Shown here piece after piece: positions 52,305 through 59,522 of a DNA stretch of 64,000 nt; the stretch's first letter is position 1, and each line of letters opens with the position of its first letter. The DNA comes from an uncultured Fibrobacter sp. GTDB taxonomy: Bacteria > Fibrobacterota > Fibrobacteria > Fibrobacterales > Fibrobacteraceae. Location of the stretch: NCBI RefSeq assembly GCF_900316465.1, contig NZ_ONDD01000005.1:57020-121019 (forward strand), read 5' to 3'. The translations under genes and the position numbers were made by a program. The notes under the pieces were generated by a model, which worked only from the letters and a program-made list of their open reading frames with translations, made no database searches and was not told the origin of the DNA.

Positions 52305-55052
52305 TTATTTTTCCAGACTTCTTATGAGCGAATCCAAGCGAACCGACAAATGTTCTGCGCCCGCGGCACTCAAATGGTCATAATCGTTTGCCATCGCATC
52401 CGTATAGTCATGCGCTCCAAGCTTATTTTCGTCCATCATTATAAAATGCGGATACACACTTGCAAGCGAATCAAAATGAGCTGTCATCTTAATGGCGCGA
52501 CTCCTGCTAATTCCATGTCGTCCAAAACTTCCTGTTTTGGCATACTCCGGAGATTGCGGATAAATAAGCCCGATAATTTTAAAGCCTTCGTCCTTCGTTC
52601 TATTGATAAAAGCAGTCAGACTATCGACTGTCAGGGCAACAACCCTATTGTTATCGTCTTTCAATGTATCACCCGAAATCGCCGGTTCATTTCCCCAGCC
52701 ATTCGCGTCAACCTTATACAGCCCCCACGCGCTGACATAACTTAAGGAATCTTCATTCGTATAGCAAACATTGGCATCCACAACCCGCACAAAAGCATCG
52801 GGCAGCCCATCCTTCCAAAAAGAATGTTTTTTATCATAAGCGTACCCTGGCGCCAATCCAAATACATCGTTCCCTCGCGCCGGACTGTTTCTCATCAAGT
52901 CATACGATATTTCAAGAATCAAATATTTCAATTTACGGGCATGCGGAATAAAGTAGTTGTCAAGTAAATAGAGCGACGCCCACGGATTGCCACCGATAAA
53001 GCCAAAATTCAGAGCCGACTTCGAAATTTGGGCAGGGGAGAAACCTCGCTCCGTACGCGAACTTCCGACCGCAATCACCTCTAAGGAATCATACATATCC
53101 CAGAACATGCGCATTTTAAGAGCCGCCGATCTTACTCCGCTCTGGGACACTGGATCCCAATAGACTCCGGCGCTGTCCAAGTTCAAATTTTCATCCCCAT
53201 AAGATTCTCTCGGCATCACCCACAAATTCGGGTGCCAAATTTCGTCACCCTCGGCAAGTTCAACAATGCTAGAATCCACAATATTCACAAGCACAAGCTT
53301 CGTGTGTTCGCCATTTGAATTGACAAGTGACGCGACCGCCCAATTTTCGCGGTCCGCCCATTCGGAATGGTCAAAAGTATACCCCTCTGGCGCAGGAATC
53401 GCACGAATCAAATTCCCGCTACTGTCGGCAACAAGCAACCGCTCATGCACTCCATACTTTTCTTTCGCAAACTTCCTTCCAGTAGCGCCGCCAAAATCCA
53501 AAAATAGGACTTGATTCAAGCTATCGCCCGAAAGCGACGCATTGCACGCCTGTTCTCCGTCATACCAAATTTCATCTTTCCCGTTTGCATGCACGCGAAG
53601 CTTGCGCGCCCCCGACACCGCCAAATTTCCACCTCTTTCAAAACCGCTATGGTAAGCGCCATTTAAAGCTTTTTTCGGTTTTCCGAATTTTCCTTTTGAA
53701 AACGGCACCGTCCATGTCGCACGCGCAAAAAAGTCCGCATCACCGCTATTGTCTCCAGCATTGTCTACATAGACAATCAAAGTATCGCCTTCGTCATTCA
53801 CATACCAGCGGGGAATCGCCGCATTCTCGACATCCAGTTTTACAAGTCCGCCACCCGACGGGTCCAGGTTTCTGACATATACAGAGGACTCTCCGTCAAC
53901 GCCCTCCAAGCCCGTGCAAAAAGCCACCTTCATGCCATCCGGCGAAATCTCCGGATGATACACAGGAATGCTATCTGCAAATTCAATCACGCGAGCCCCG
54001 TTGCTATAATCCACATACGCCAAGTTCCCGGTCTTGTCATTTCTAAACGCTAGTTTCGCGCGTCCCGTTCCAACGGCAGCAAGAATGTCCGAATAAAAAG
54101 ACTTTACCTTTATAAAACTCGTCGCAACATCGCCGCGTTCGTCCATCCAGACGGCATCGGGAATTTTTCCAAAAGCCAATCGGAATCCCATATAAAGCAG
54201 AGTCGTCGATGCGGTCACCGGGTAGACATCTTTCCGGTTACTCCATTTGATATCATCGGGTTTCTGCGTCATCGCCCCGCCCTTGACTACTTTTTCGTAC
54301 AAAGAATTACTTGTCGGCGGACCAACGAAATTTTCTACAACCGTATCCCTTAAATCGCCAAGCCAGTCATTCGTCAATTCAAGCGCGTTGCCCGCCAAAT
54401 CGCAAAAGCCCAGCGTATCCGGCATACCACAAACCGCATGCAGCTCTAAATTCGAATTCAAGGCACTCCAGCCATAAAGTTCCGCATTCCATGACTGCAC
54501 TGCAGCCAACACCCATTCCGCTTCTGTCGGCAAACGGAATCCTTCTACATCCATACGAACAACCAGTCCTTCCAGATTCTTGCAATATTCATTTCCGTCC
54601 AATTGCTGCCGCTGGTAAGAATAGACCGTATCATAACCATGGGCCTTGCTGTATGCATTCGCAAAAAGAACAGCATCGTAATACGATATATTTGTGGCGG
54701 GCAAATCGCCTTGCGCACACTCCAAACTATAATACTTCCCCTCATTTTCCAAGGTCTGCTCAAACTCGTCGCAGGTCACTTCGTGAATCCCGAGCGAATA
54801 CTCGTAATTCAGATTCACGCGCATTTTGCCGTCACCCAACAAGACAGACGCCCCATTCGGCGAGACACGCATCATTCCCTCCCTAAGGGAATCTACCGTT
54901 ATCACAGGAACTTTAACCGAATCAACTGCCGGGGCATCCGCATCGGCCACCGAACCATCTTGCTCTTCATAATGCGAATTCGAACACGCACCGAAAAAGG
55001 CCATGGCAAGCACGGCGCAATTCAGGGTCAATAGAGTCTGCCAAGTCTTCAC
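52305..55052 (-). CDS. TIGR02171-type Fibrobacter paralogous lipoprotein (FGE-like + TolB-like + SGNH-like)
   Basis: 915 residues from GTG 55052. Lipobox 'FGAC' at Cys23; an FGE/SUMF1-like domain ~45-290 ('SLGIHEVTCDEFEQTLE', 'FRLPTEAEWVLAAVQ', 'GFCDLAGNALELTNDWL'); a TolB/beta-propeller-like middle ~310-600 ('VYHPEISPDGMKVAFCTG', 'SEWADRENWAVASLV'); and a C-terminal SGNH-hydrolase-like domain ('IAVGSSRTERGF', 'NDYDHLSAAGAEHLS'). This order and length fit the Fibrobacter paralogous family TIGR02171, function unknown. The GTG start is supported by a TATTTTAG box 5 nt upstream, and because the longer frame reads through the moxR terminator. Confidence 0.82.
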   Translation of the reverse strand: MKTWQTLLTLNCAVLAMAFFGACSNSHYEEQDGSVADADAPAVDSVKVPVITVDSLREGMMRVSPNGASVLLGDGKMRVNLNYEYSLGIHEVTCDEFEQTLENEGKYYSLECAQGDLPATNISYYDAVLFANAYSKAHGYDTVYSYQRQQLDGNEYCKNLEGLVVRMDVEGFRLPTEAEWVLAAVQSWNAELYGWSALNSNLELHAVCGMPDTLGFCDLAGNALELTNDWLGDLRDTVVENFVGPPTSNSLYEKVVKGGAMTQKPDDIKWSNRKDVYPVTASTTLLYMGFRLAFGKIPDAVWMDERGDVATSFIKVKSFYSDILAAVGTGRAKLAFRNDKTGNLAYVDYSNGARVIEFADSIPVYHPEISPDGMKVAFCTGLEGVDGESSVYVRNLDPSGGGLVKLDVENAAIPRWYVNDEGDTLIVYVDNAGDNSGDADFFARATWTVPFSKGKFGKPKKALNGAYHSGFERGGNLAVSGARKLRVHANGKDEIWYDGEQACNASLSGDSLNQVLFLDFGGATGRKFAKEKYGVHERLLVADSSGNLIRAIPAPEGYTFDHSEWADRENWAVASLVNSNGEHTKLVLVNIVDSSIVELAEGDEIWHPNLWVMPRESYGDENLNLDSAGVYWDPVSQSGVRSAALKMRMFWDMYDSLEVIAVGSSRTERGFSPAQISKSALNFGFIGGNPWASLYLLDNYFIPHARKLKYLILEISYDLMRNSPARGNDVFGLAPGYAYDKKHSFWKDGLPDAFVRVVDANVCYTNEDSLSYVSAWGLYKVDANGWGNEPAISGDTLKDDNNRVVALTVDSLTAFINRTKDEGFKIIGLIYPQSPEYAKTGSFGRHGISRSRAIKMTAHFDSLASVYPHFIMMDENKLGAHDYTDAMANDYDHLSAAGAEHLSVRLDSLIRSLEK

Positions 55053-55057
55053 GATTT

Positions 55058-55065
55058 CTAAAATA
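55058..55065 (-). promoter_or_regulatory. TATTTTAG box 5 nt before the GTG start
   Basis: On the minus strand TATTTTAG-AAATC-GTG. Same layout as the boxes at 40708 and 57201. Confidence 0.45.
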
Positions 55066-55066
55066 G

Positions 55067-55100
55067 AAAAAGAACGCCCCAGCAAGAGACGTTCTTTTTT
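55067..55100 (-). terminator. Terminator of the moxR gene
   Basis: A perfect 10-bp AAAAAGAACG / CGTTCTTTTT stem with a 13-nt loop, followed on the minus strand by a T-rich run. It lies 30 nt after the moxR stop and abuts the next gene's promoter box. Confidence 0.75.
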
Positions 55101-55130
55101 CAAATGATTTCTGCGCGACAACAGCGAAGG

Positions 55131-56114
55131 TTACGGCACTTCAACACTGTCGAGGATCTTCTGCACGACGGTTTCGGCAGAAACTTCTTCCGCTTCGGCC
55201 TCGTAGCTCAGGATAATGCGGTGGCGGAGCACTTCCATGGCGACAGCCTTCACGTCTTCGGGCGTCACGTAGGCGCGGCCTTGAATGAATGCATGAGCCT
55301 TCGAAGCCTGGGCAAGACCGATAGAAGCACGCGGCGAGGCGCCCACTTCCACAAAGCCCACCAGGTCGCTACGCTTGATGCTGCCCGGATCGCGGGTCGC
55401 AAGCACCAAATTCACGATGTATTCGCGCACGCGTTCGTCCACATACACCTGCTTCACCAGCTGGCGGGCGGCCAGAATATCTTCCTTCGTGGCGACGGCC
55501 TGCGGCTGGCGCAGCCCCGCACCGGCGACGGCGTCGAGAATCTTCATTTCGTCGGCCTTGTTCGGGTAAGAGACCTTCACCTTCAGCAAGAAACGGTCCA
55601 CCTGAGCTTCGGGCAGCGGATACGTACCTTCCTGCTCAATGGGGTTCTGGGTGGCCAGCACCAGGAACGGTTCGTCGAGCATGAACGTCTCGTCGCCGAT
55701 GGTGATGTGGCGTTCCTGCATCGCTTCGAGCAAAGCACTCTGCACCTTCGACGGAGCACGGTTAATTTCATCGGCGAGCACCAGGTTCGTGAAAAGCGGG
55801 CCCTTGCGGGTCTCGAACTTCGCTTCCTTCGCGTTGTAAATCGTGGTACCCAGCAAGTCGGCCGGCAACAGGTCGGGAGTGAACTGGATACGCTTGAAGT
55901 CCAACGACACGGCATCGGCAAAAGCCTTCACCGCGGTCGTCTTTGCCAAGCCCGGCAGACCTTCCAGCAGCACGTGACCGTCCGCCAAAATGCCCGTCAG
56001 AATGCTTTCCACCAAAGCCTTCTGGCCAATAACCGTACCTTCCACTTCACGCAGCAAATTCATGCAAAAAGCACTCTGCTGTCTAACCTTTTCCGAAAGT
56101 TCCTGAATATCCAT
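55131..56114 (-). CDS. MoxR-family AAA+ ATPase
   Basis: 327 residues. Walker A 'GLPGLAKTTAVKAFA', Walker B 'LVLADEINRAPSKVQSALLEAMQE' (shown in part as 'LVLADEINRAP'), sensor 1 'LVLATQNPIEQEGTYPLPEAQ', and a C-terminal lid ('GASPRASIGLAQASKAHA'). MoxR ATPases act as chaperones for vWA-domain partners and are typically encoded with DUF58 and BatA/B/D genes. Here a BatD-like gene lies 2.4 kb away, but DUF58 and vWA genes are absent from the window. Confidence 0.93.
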   Translation of the reverse strand: MDIQELSEKVRQQSAFCMNLLREVEGTVIGQKALVESILTGILADGHVLLEGLPGLAKTTAVKAFADAVSLDFKRIQFTPDLLPADLLGTTIYNAKEAKFETRKGPLFTNLVLADEINRAPSKVQSALLEAMQERHITIGDETFMLDEPFLVLATQNPIEQEGTYPLPEAQVDRFLLKVKVSYPNKADEMKILDAVAGAGLRQPQAVATKEDILAARQLVKQVYVDERVREYIVNLVLATRDPGSIKRSDLVGFVEVGASPRASIGLAQASKAHAFIQGRAYVTPEDVKAVAMEVLRHRIILSYEAEAEEVSAETVVQKILDSVEVP

Positions 56115-56370
56115 TTAGTTAACCTCTTCTGTTTTCGCGAATTAAGATACAAAATTCCACGAAAAAAGGCAAATGAATTATAATTCGTGAGCCAAAACGC
56201 CCCATGCGTTAAGCTGGGGCGGTGGCGAGAGCGAGGCGATTTCGTAGGTTCTTTTATGCAATAGAGCCGAGCGGTCTGTAAAGGGGGAAGCCTCCCCCTG
56301 GTTGCAGCCGCTACGCGTCTTCCTCCACCCCCTCGCCTAGGGGGCCACCCCCTAACACCCCCGCAAGCAA
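56115..56370. other. Gene-free spacer rich in G/C palindromes
   Basis: 256 nt without a credible gene. It holds several G/C-run inverted repeats: CCCCA..TGGGG near 56210, GGGGGA-AGCC-TCCCCC near 56284 and C5/G5 runs near 56330. The minus-strand frame across it (Gly/Arg/Pro-rich) looks non-coding. It could be a dispersed intergenic repeat. Confidence 0.45.
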
Positions 56371-57195
56371 TCACTCTTCTTCGTCTCTCTGCCTTTTCTC
56401 ATATTCTTCTAAAGACTCCAAATCCCTTTCCTTTTGGCGTTCTTCCGCAGCCTTTGTTTCCCTTTGTAACTTTATGCGTTTTTCCCGTTCTTTTTCTTTG
56501 TCATAAATAAACTCTTTTGTTGCCACACCCCAAAAATCTATCATTACTGCAAACCGATTACATCTGTTATCTATATCTCTACCATAGCGGAATTCAAAGG
56601 CAAGGGTAGAAGATTCTCGCTTATACGAAACAAAAGCCCCTCCACCAACTTCACGATAAAAAGCAGGATGTGGCTCCGGAAAAGAAAAAGCCATAAAACC
56701 TTCTTTTGCATCCGACAAATACTTCTCTATCCCATTCCTAGAAAAATGTTCTGTAACACCTATTTTCACTTTATTTCCTACAGGAATTTGCTCAACAACC
56801 ATCGCCCCCAAAGAAACATCCTTCCAGAAATTATCACTCATGTAATTAGCGATATTAAAAGGCGAATATATAGAGCTCCACGCCGTAACACCAAAATATG
56901 GAGAAACTATTCCCAACTGAGTAAAAGGCGTTACCGTCTGTGTACCAAATCCTAATGAAAAGAAACTCTTATTCCAAAAGACACTCCCCGTCGCATCAAA
57001 AACCCATTCTTCAGAGCGCGCGTTATCGTTATCCAAATCACCTCCATACAAAGCTCCATTCATATTTACAACAGGTTTATCTTGCTCATAACTATCCATG
57101 AATGCAGCTGCCGATGGTGGACGCATCACACTGCTACACCCCGCAACCAGCAAGGCACACACAGTTAATACAATCCATAAAATTCCGCGAGCCAT
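56371..57195 (-). CDS. Lipoprotein of unknown function with charged coiled-coil tail
   Basis: 274 residues. Lipobox 'VAGC' (Cys20); the middle (~40-215) is a glycine/aromatic-rich beta region ('ALYGGDLDNDNARSEEWVFDA', 'SLGFGTQTVTPFTQLGIVSPYFG') that could be a small beta-barrel or sandwich. The last ~50 residues are a strongly charged helix ('KEREKRIKLQRETKAAEERQ'). No family recognised. The gene is visibly more AT-rich than its housekeeping neighbours. A TATTTTGT box lies 5 nt before the ATG and no SD is present. Confidence 0.75.
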   Translation of the reverse strand: MARGILWIVLTVCALLVAGCSSVMRPPSAAAFMDSYEQDKPVVNMNGALYGGDLDNDNARSEEWVFDATGSVFWNKSFFSLGFGTQTVTPFTQLGIVSPYFGVTAWSSIYSPFNIANYMSDNFWKDVSLGAMVVEQIPVGNKVKIGVTEHFSRNGIEKYLSDAKEGFMAFSFPEPHPAFYREVGGGAFVSYKRESSTLAFEFRYGRDIDNRCNRFAVMIDFWGVATKEFIYDKEKEREKRIKLQRETKAAEERQKERDLESLEEYEKRQRDEEE

Positions 57196-57200
57196 TATCT

Positions 57201-57208
57201 ACAAAATA
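57201..57208 (-). promoter_or_regulatory. TATTTTGT box 5 nt before the start at 57195
   Basis: On the minus strand TATTTTGT-AGATA-ATG, again without SD. Confidence 0.45.
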
Positions 57209-57270
57209 GAATATCTAGGCAAAACCCGGATTCATTCCATCTGCCAATTCGCAGACTTCATCAAGAAAGG

Positions 57271-57296
57271 AGATGCCGCATCAAGTGCGGCATGAC
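57271..57296. repeat. Short palindromic intergenic repeat
   Basis: ATGCCGCA-TCAAG-TGCGGCAT, preceded by AAAGGAG and followed by GACAAGTG. It resembles the 'GATGCCGGATCAAGTCCGGCATGAC' type of short palindromic element (quoted in part by form) seen in intergenic regions of many bacteria. It may act as a terminator/attenuator or as a small mobile repeat. Confidence 0.5.
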
Positions 57297-57328
57297 AAGT
57301 GTAATAAGGGGAAACAACAATTCGCCGT

Positions 57329-57652
57329 TTATTTTTTCTTCTTCGCGGGGGCAGGCAACTCCGGCAACATCGCATCAAGCAAACGAACCAGCAAGCCAGA
57401 GTCTTCGATCTGCTCGTTGGTCACGCGGAGCATAGGCTTTGCACCATCGTAAGGCAACTGTTTCTTTGCACCCGGCAACATTGCCAAAGCCGCAGCCACA
57501 GGCTTTACCAGCAAGCGATCATCGTAAATTCCACCGAAGATTTTCCCGTCAGCGTACAAGATGTACTCGCCCATCATTTTGCGGGTCGTCACGCGCAGTT
57601 CGCCCTTGAACTGCTCCAAAACATGGTCACGAAACTTTTCAGAACTCGGCAT
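57329..57652 (-). CDS. TfoX N-terminal domain protein
   Basis: 107 residues covering one TfoX_N domain: 'FRDHVLEQFKGELRVTTRKMMGEYILYADGKIFGGIYDDRLLVKP' (quoted by its ends: 'TTRKMMGEYILYADGK'). Tail is Lys-rich. Stand-alone TfoX_N proteins are common outside the competence regulators and have unknown roles. ATG 57652 is chosen because AAGGGG lies 6 nt upstream; a longer frame from 57685 is less likely. Divergent from the SMR gene. Confidence 0.88.
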   Translation of the reverse strand: MPSSEKFRDHVLEQFKGELRVTTRKMMGEYILYADGKIFGGIYDDRLLVKPVAAALAMLPGAKKQLPYDGAKPMLRVTNEQIEDSGLLVRLLDAMLPELPAPAKKKK

Positions 57653-57693
57653 ACATACCCCTTGACGTTTTTCACAATATAACAATTAATTTG

Positions 57694-57701
57694 TATATTA
57701 C
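57694..57701 (+). promoter_or_regulatory. TATATTAC box 4 nt before the SMR transporter start
   Basis: TATATTAC-TCCT-ATG. Spacing fits a near-leaderless transcript, with at most a weak SD in TCCT. Confidence 0.4.
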
Positions 57702-57705
57702 TCCT

Positions 57706-58038
57706 ATGCTCAACTACGTATTCCTTATCCTTGCCATTGTCGCGGAGGCGACCGGCACCACGCTCCTCAAAATGTCGGAGCAGTTCACCAAACTCGTTCC
57801 GTCCATCGGCTCGCTCGTTTGCTACGTGGCATCGCTCTATCTGTTGAGCCTTTGCCTGCGCACCATTCCCATCGGCATTGCGTATGCCACCTGGTCGGCA
57901 CTGGGCATCGCCCTCATTACAATAAGCGGCATCTTCTTTTTCAAGCAGATGCCGGATTTGGGAGCCATCGTGGGGCTCGTCCTGATTATTTCCGGCGTAG
58001 CCGTACTGAATCTATTTTCAAAGATGGATATTCACTAG
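57706..58038 (+). CDS. Small multidrug resistance (SMR) family transporter
   Basis: 110 residues, the exact EmrE length, with four membrane helices. The essential proton/substrate carboxylate is E14 in 'AEATGTTLLKMSE', and 'GIAYATWSALGIALI' matches the EmrE TM3 motif ('AYAIWSGLG'). It acts as a dimeric proton-coupled exporter of cationic compounds or guanidinium-like substrates. It ends next to the convergent acetyltransferase gene. Confidence 0.92.
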   Translation: MLNYVFLILAIVAEATGTTLLKMSEQFTKLVPSIGSLVCYVASLYLLSLCLRTIPIGIAYATWSALGIALITISGIFFFKQMPDLGAIVGLVLIISGVAVLNLFSKMDIH

Positions 58039-58040
58039 GT

Positions 58041-58472
58041 TCAGAGAACCTTTTCCATAAACACGCACTCGAATGTGTCATGATGGGCTTTACCGCTTTC
58101 ATTAAAGTGGTAGCCCATTTTTTTATAGAAGTCCGCGACATTCACGCGACTCGAAATTTCGACTTTCTTGACGCCAACTTCGCGCATCCACTTTTCGGCC
58201 TCGGCAACGACGGCCCGGCCTAAATGCTTGCCACGATATTCCGGTAGCACCACGACGCGTCCGATTTCGGCAACGCCCTCGCGAACTTCAAACCAGCGGC
58301 AAGTGGCAACCGGGTAAATATCATCCAGCGCCAAAATGTAATGACAGCTCTCGCCATCATGCGCATCGATTTCGGCATCCAGCGAAATCTGGTACTTGCG
58401 CATCATCGCAGCCATACGCACGTAGTAGGCGCCAGCACGTTCGCTTTCTTTTGTAACGCGAATAATTTTCAT
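58041..58472 (-). CDS. GNAT-family N-acetyltransferase
   Basis: 143 residues, one GNAT domain. Motif A 'AEIGRVVVLPEYRGKHLGRAVVAEAEKW' (acetyl-CoA pyrophosphate loop 'RGKHLG') and motif B 'VEISSRVNVADFYKKMGYH' are clear. The 'E-F-x-x-x-G-Y'-like end ('DFYKKMGYHF') is as in ElaA/YjcF-type enzymes. Substrate unknown. 12 nt separate it from the BatD-like gene upstream. Confidence 0.9.
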   Translation of the reverse strand: MKIIRVTKESERAGAYYVRMAAMMRKYQISLDAEIDAHDGESCHYILALDDIYPVATCRWFEVREGVAEIGRVVVLPEYRGKHLGRAVVAEAEKWMREVGVKKVEISSRVNVADFYKKMGYHFNESGKAHHDTFECVFMEKVL

Positions 58473-58484
58473 GAATACGACCGA

Positions 58485-59366
58485 TTAGTCTTCTTCAGAA
58501 ATTCCCATAAGGGTCATGGCACCTTTCCAGGTTTCCTTGTTTTCGAAACCATCGCGCTTGCCGCCGCCGTAGCGGGCGTGTGCGAATTCTTCTACAAGGG
58601 TTTCCCAGCCTTCCAATTTACCCTCTTTCACGAGGTTGTCGAGATTGACCGCGGAGGCGGCCATTCCGAATTTATCGGCCACATATTCCTTGCAAATGCT
58701 TTCAAGTTCCAAGAGCCATTCGCGGCTATCTGCCGTATTCACGCGCTGCTTGAGGACCATCATGCGTTCACGCAAGGCATCTTCTGCAGCGTTTTTAGCC
58801 GCAGCAGCCTCTCGCACGGCAGCACGGCGCTTTACGCGCCACAGGCCCGCCAAAAGCACGCAAACGGCCACAATAAGTCCAACGGCAAGCGGAAGCGGGT
58901 TAAACGGTTCATTCACGCGCACATCCACGCTTTCGCTACGTAAATCGAGCGGTTGCCCCATTTGCGTCGGAACCTCGAACCGCATCGCCGGAATATGCAA
59001 GTTGCCCGTATCGGCAGCCAAAATCTTGTAGGTAAACGTAATCGAGGCAACTTCCTTGCCATCTTTCACAGAGCGCGCCGATTCCTGCGACATGCCCACT
59101 TGAGTCAGGCCCTTCGCATTCGCCGTGCCCGCCGGCACCACCAAAAGCGCACTCCCTTGCACGCCCCAAGAAACAGTCACCGGGAATTCAAACGTGTCGC
59201 CCACGGTCACCGCGGGCATTCCACCTTGCGGCCCCGCCGAAATCGAAATCCCGAGCTGTTCCGGCGTCGGCATTTCGATCTCCGGCGCCGCGACAACGCT
59301 ATCGCCAACGCCAGCAGACTGCACCGAATCCGCCACCACATTTTCATTCAAAGAATCGTTTTCCAT
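58485..59366 (-). CDS. BatD-like membrane protein lacking a signal peptide
   Basis: 293 residues. An acidic N-terminus is followed by a beta-rich region ~40-155 with BatD-like phrases ('VGDTFEFPVTVSW', 'ITFTYKILAADTGNLHIPAMRF'), one membrane span (~158-177), and a cytoplasmic helical tail. BatD proteins belong to the MoxR-BatABCD complex, and a MoxR gene lies nearby. The beta domain is normally periplasmic, yet no signal peptide is visible from ATG 59366, nor from the in-frame TTG at 59384. Family assignment is moderate. Confidence 0.65.
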   Translation of the reverse strand: MENDSLNENVVADSVQSAGVGDSVVAAPEIEMPTPEQLGISISAGPQGGMPAVTVGDTFEFPVTVSWGVQGSALLVVPAGTANAKGLTQVGMSQESARSVKDGKEVASITFTYKILAADTGNLHIPAMRFEVPTQMGQPLDLRSESVDVRVNEPFNPLPLAVGLIVAVCVLLAGLWRVKRRAAVREAAAAKNAAEDALRERMMVLKQRVNTADSREWLLELESICKEYVADKFGMAASAVNLDNLVKEGKLEGWETLVEEFAHARYGGGKRDGFENKETWKGAMTLMGISEED

Positions 59367-59397
59367 ACGAGGGCTAATATACAAAAGCCGAGAGTCG

Positions 59398-59417
59398 TGA
59401 GCAAGCTCGCTTGCTCA
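59398..59417. repeat. Perfect 9-bp inverted repeat
   Basis: TGAGCAAGC-TC-GCTTGCTCA between the GH8 terminator and the BatD-like start. The loop of 2 nt is too tight for a good RNA hairpin, so a DNA operator or decayed repeat is possible. Confidence 0.4.
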
Positions 59418-59449
59418 TGACCGAGGCATCGAGAATCTGCGAAACAGAT

Positions 59450-59478
59450 AAAAAAACACCCCAGATACTAATCTGGGG
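59450..59478 (-). terminator. Terminator of the GH8 gene
   Basis: On the minus strand CCCCAGAT-TAGT-ATCTGGGG then TGTTTTTTT, 45 nt after the stop. Confidence 0.85.
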
Positions 59479-59522
59479 CTAAAAACACTGGTTAATGGGC
59501 GCCGGCTTACGCCACAACTTCC

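Noticed and set aside
56060..56374. Minus-strand Gly/Arg-rich frame of 104 codons
   Set aside because: It crosses GC palindromes, ends inside moxR and has no plausible domain or SD.
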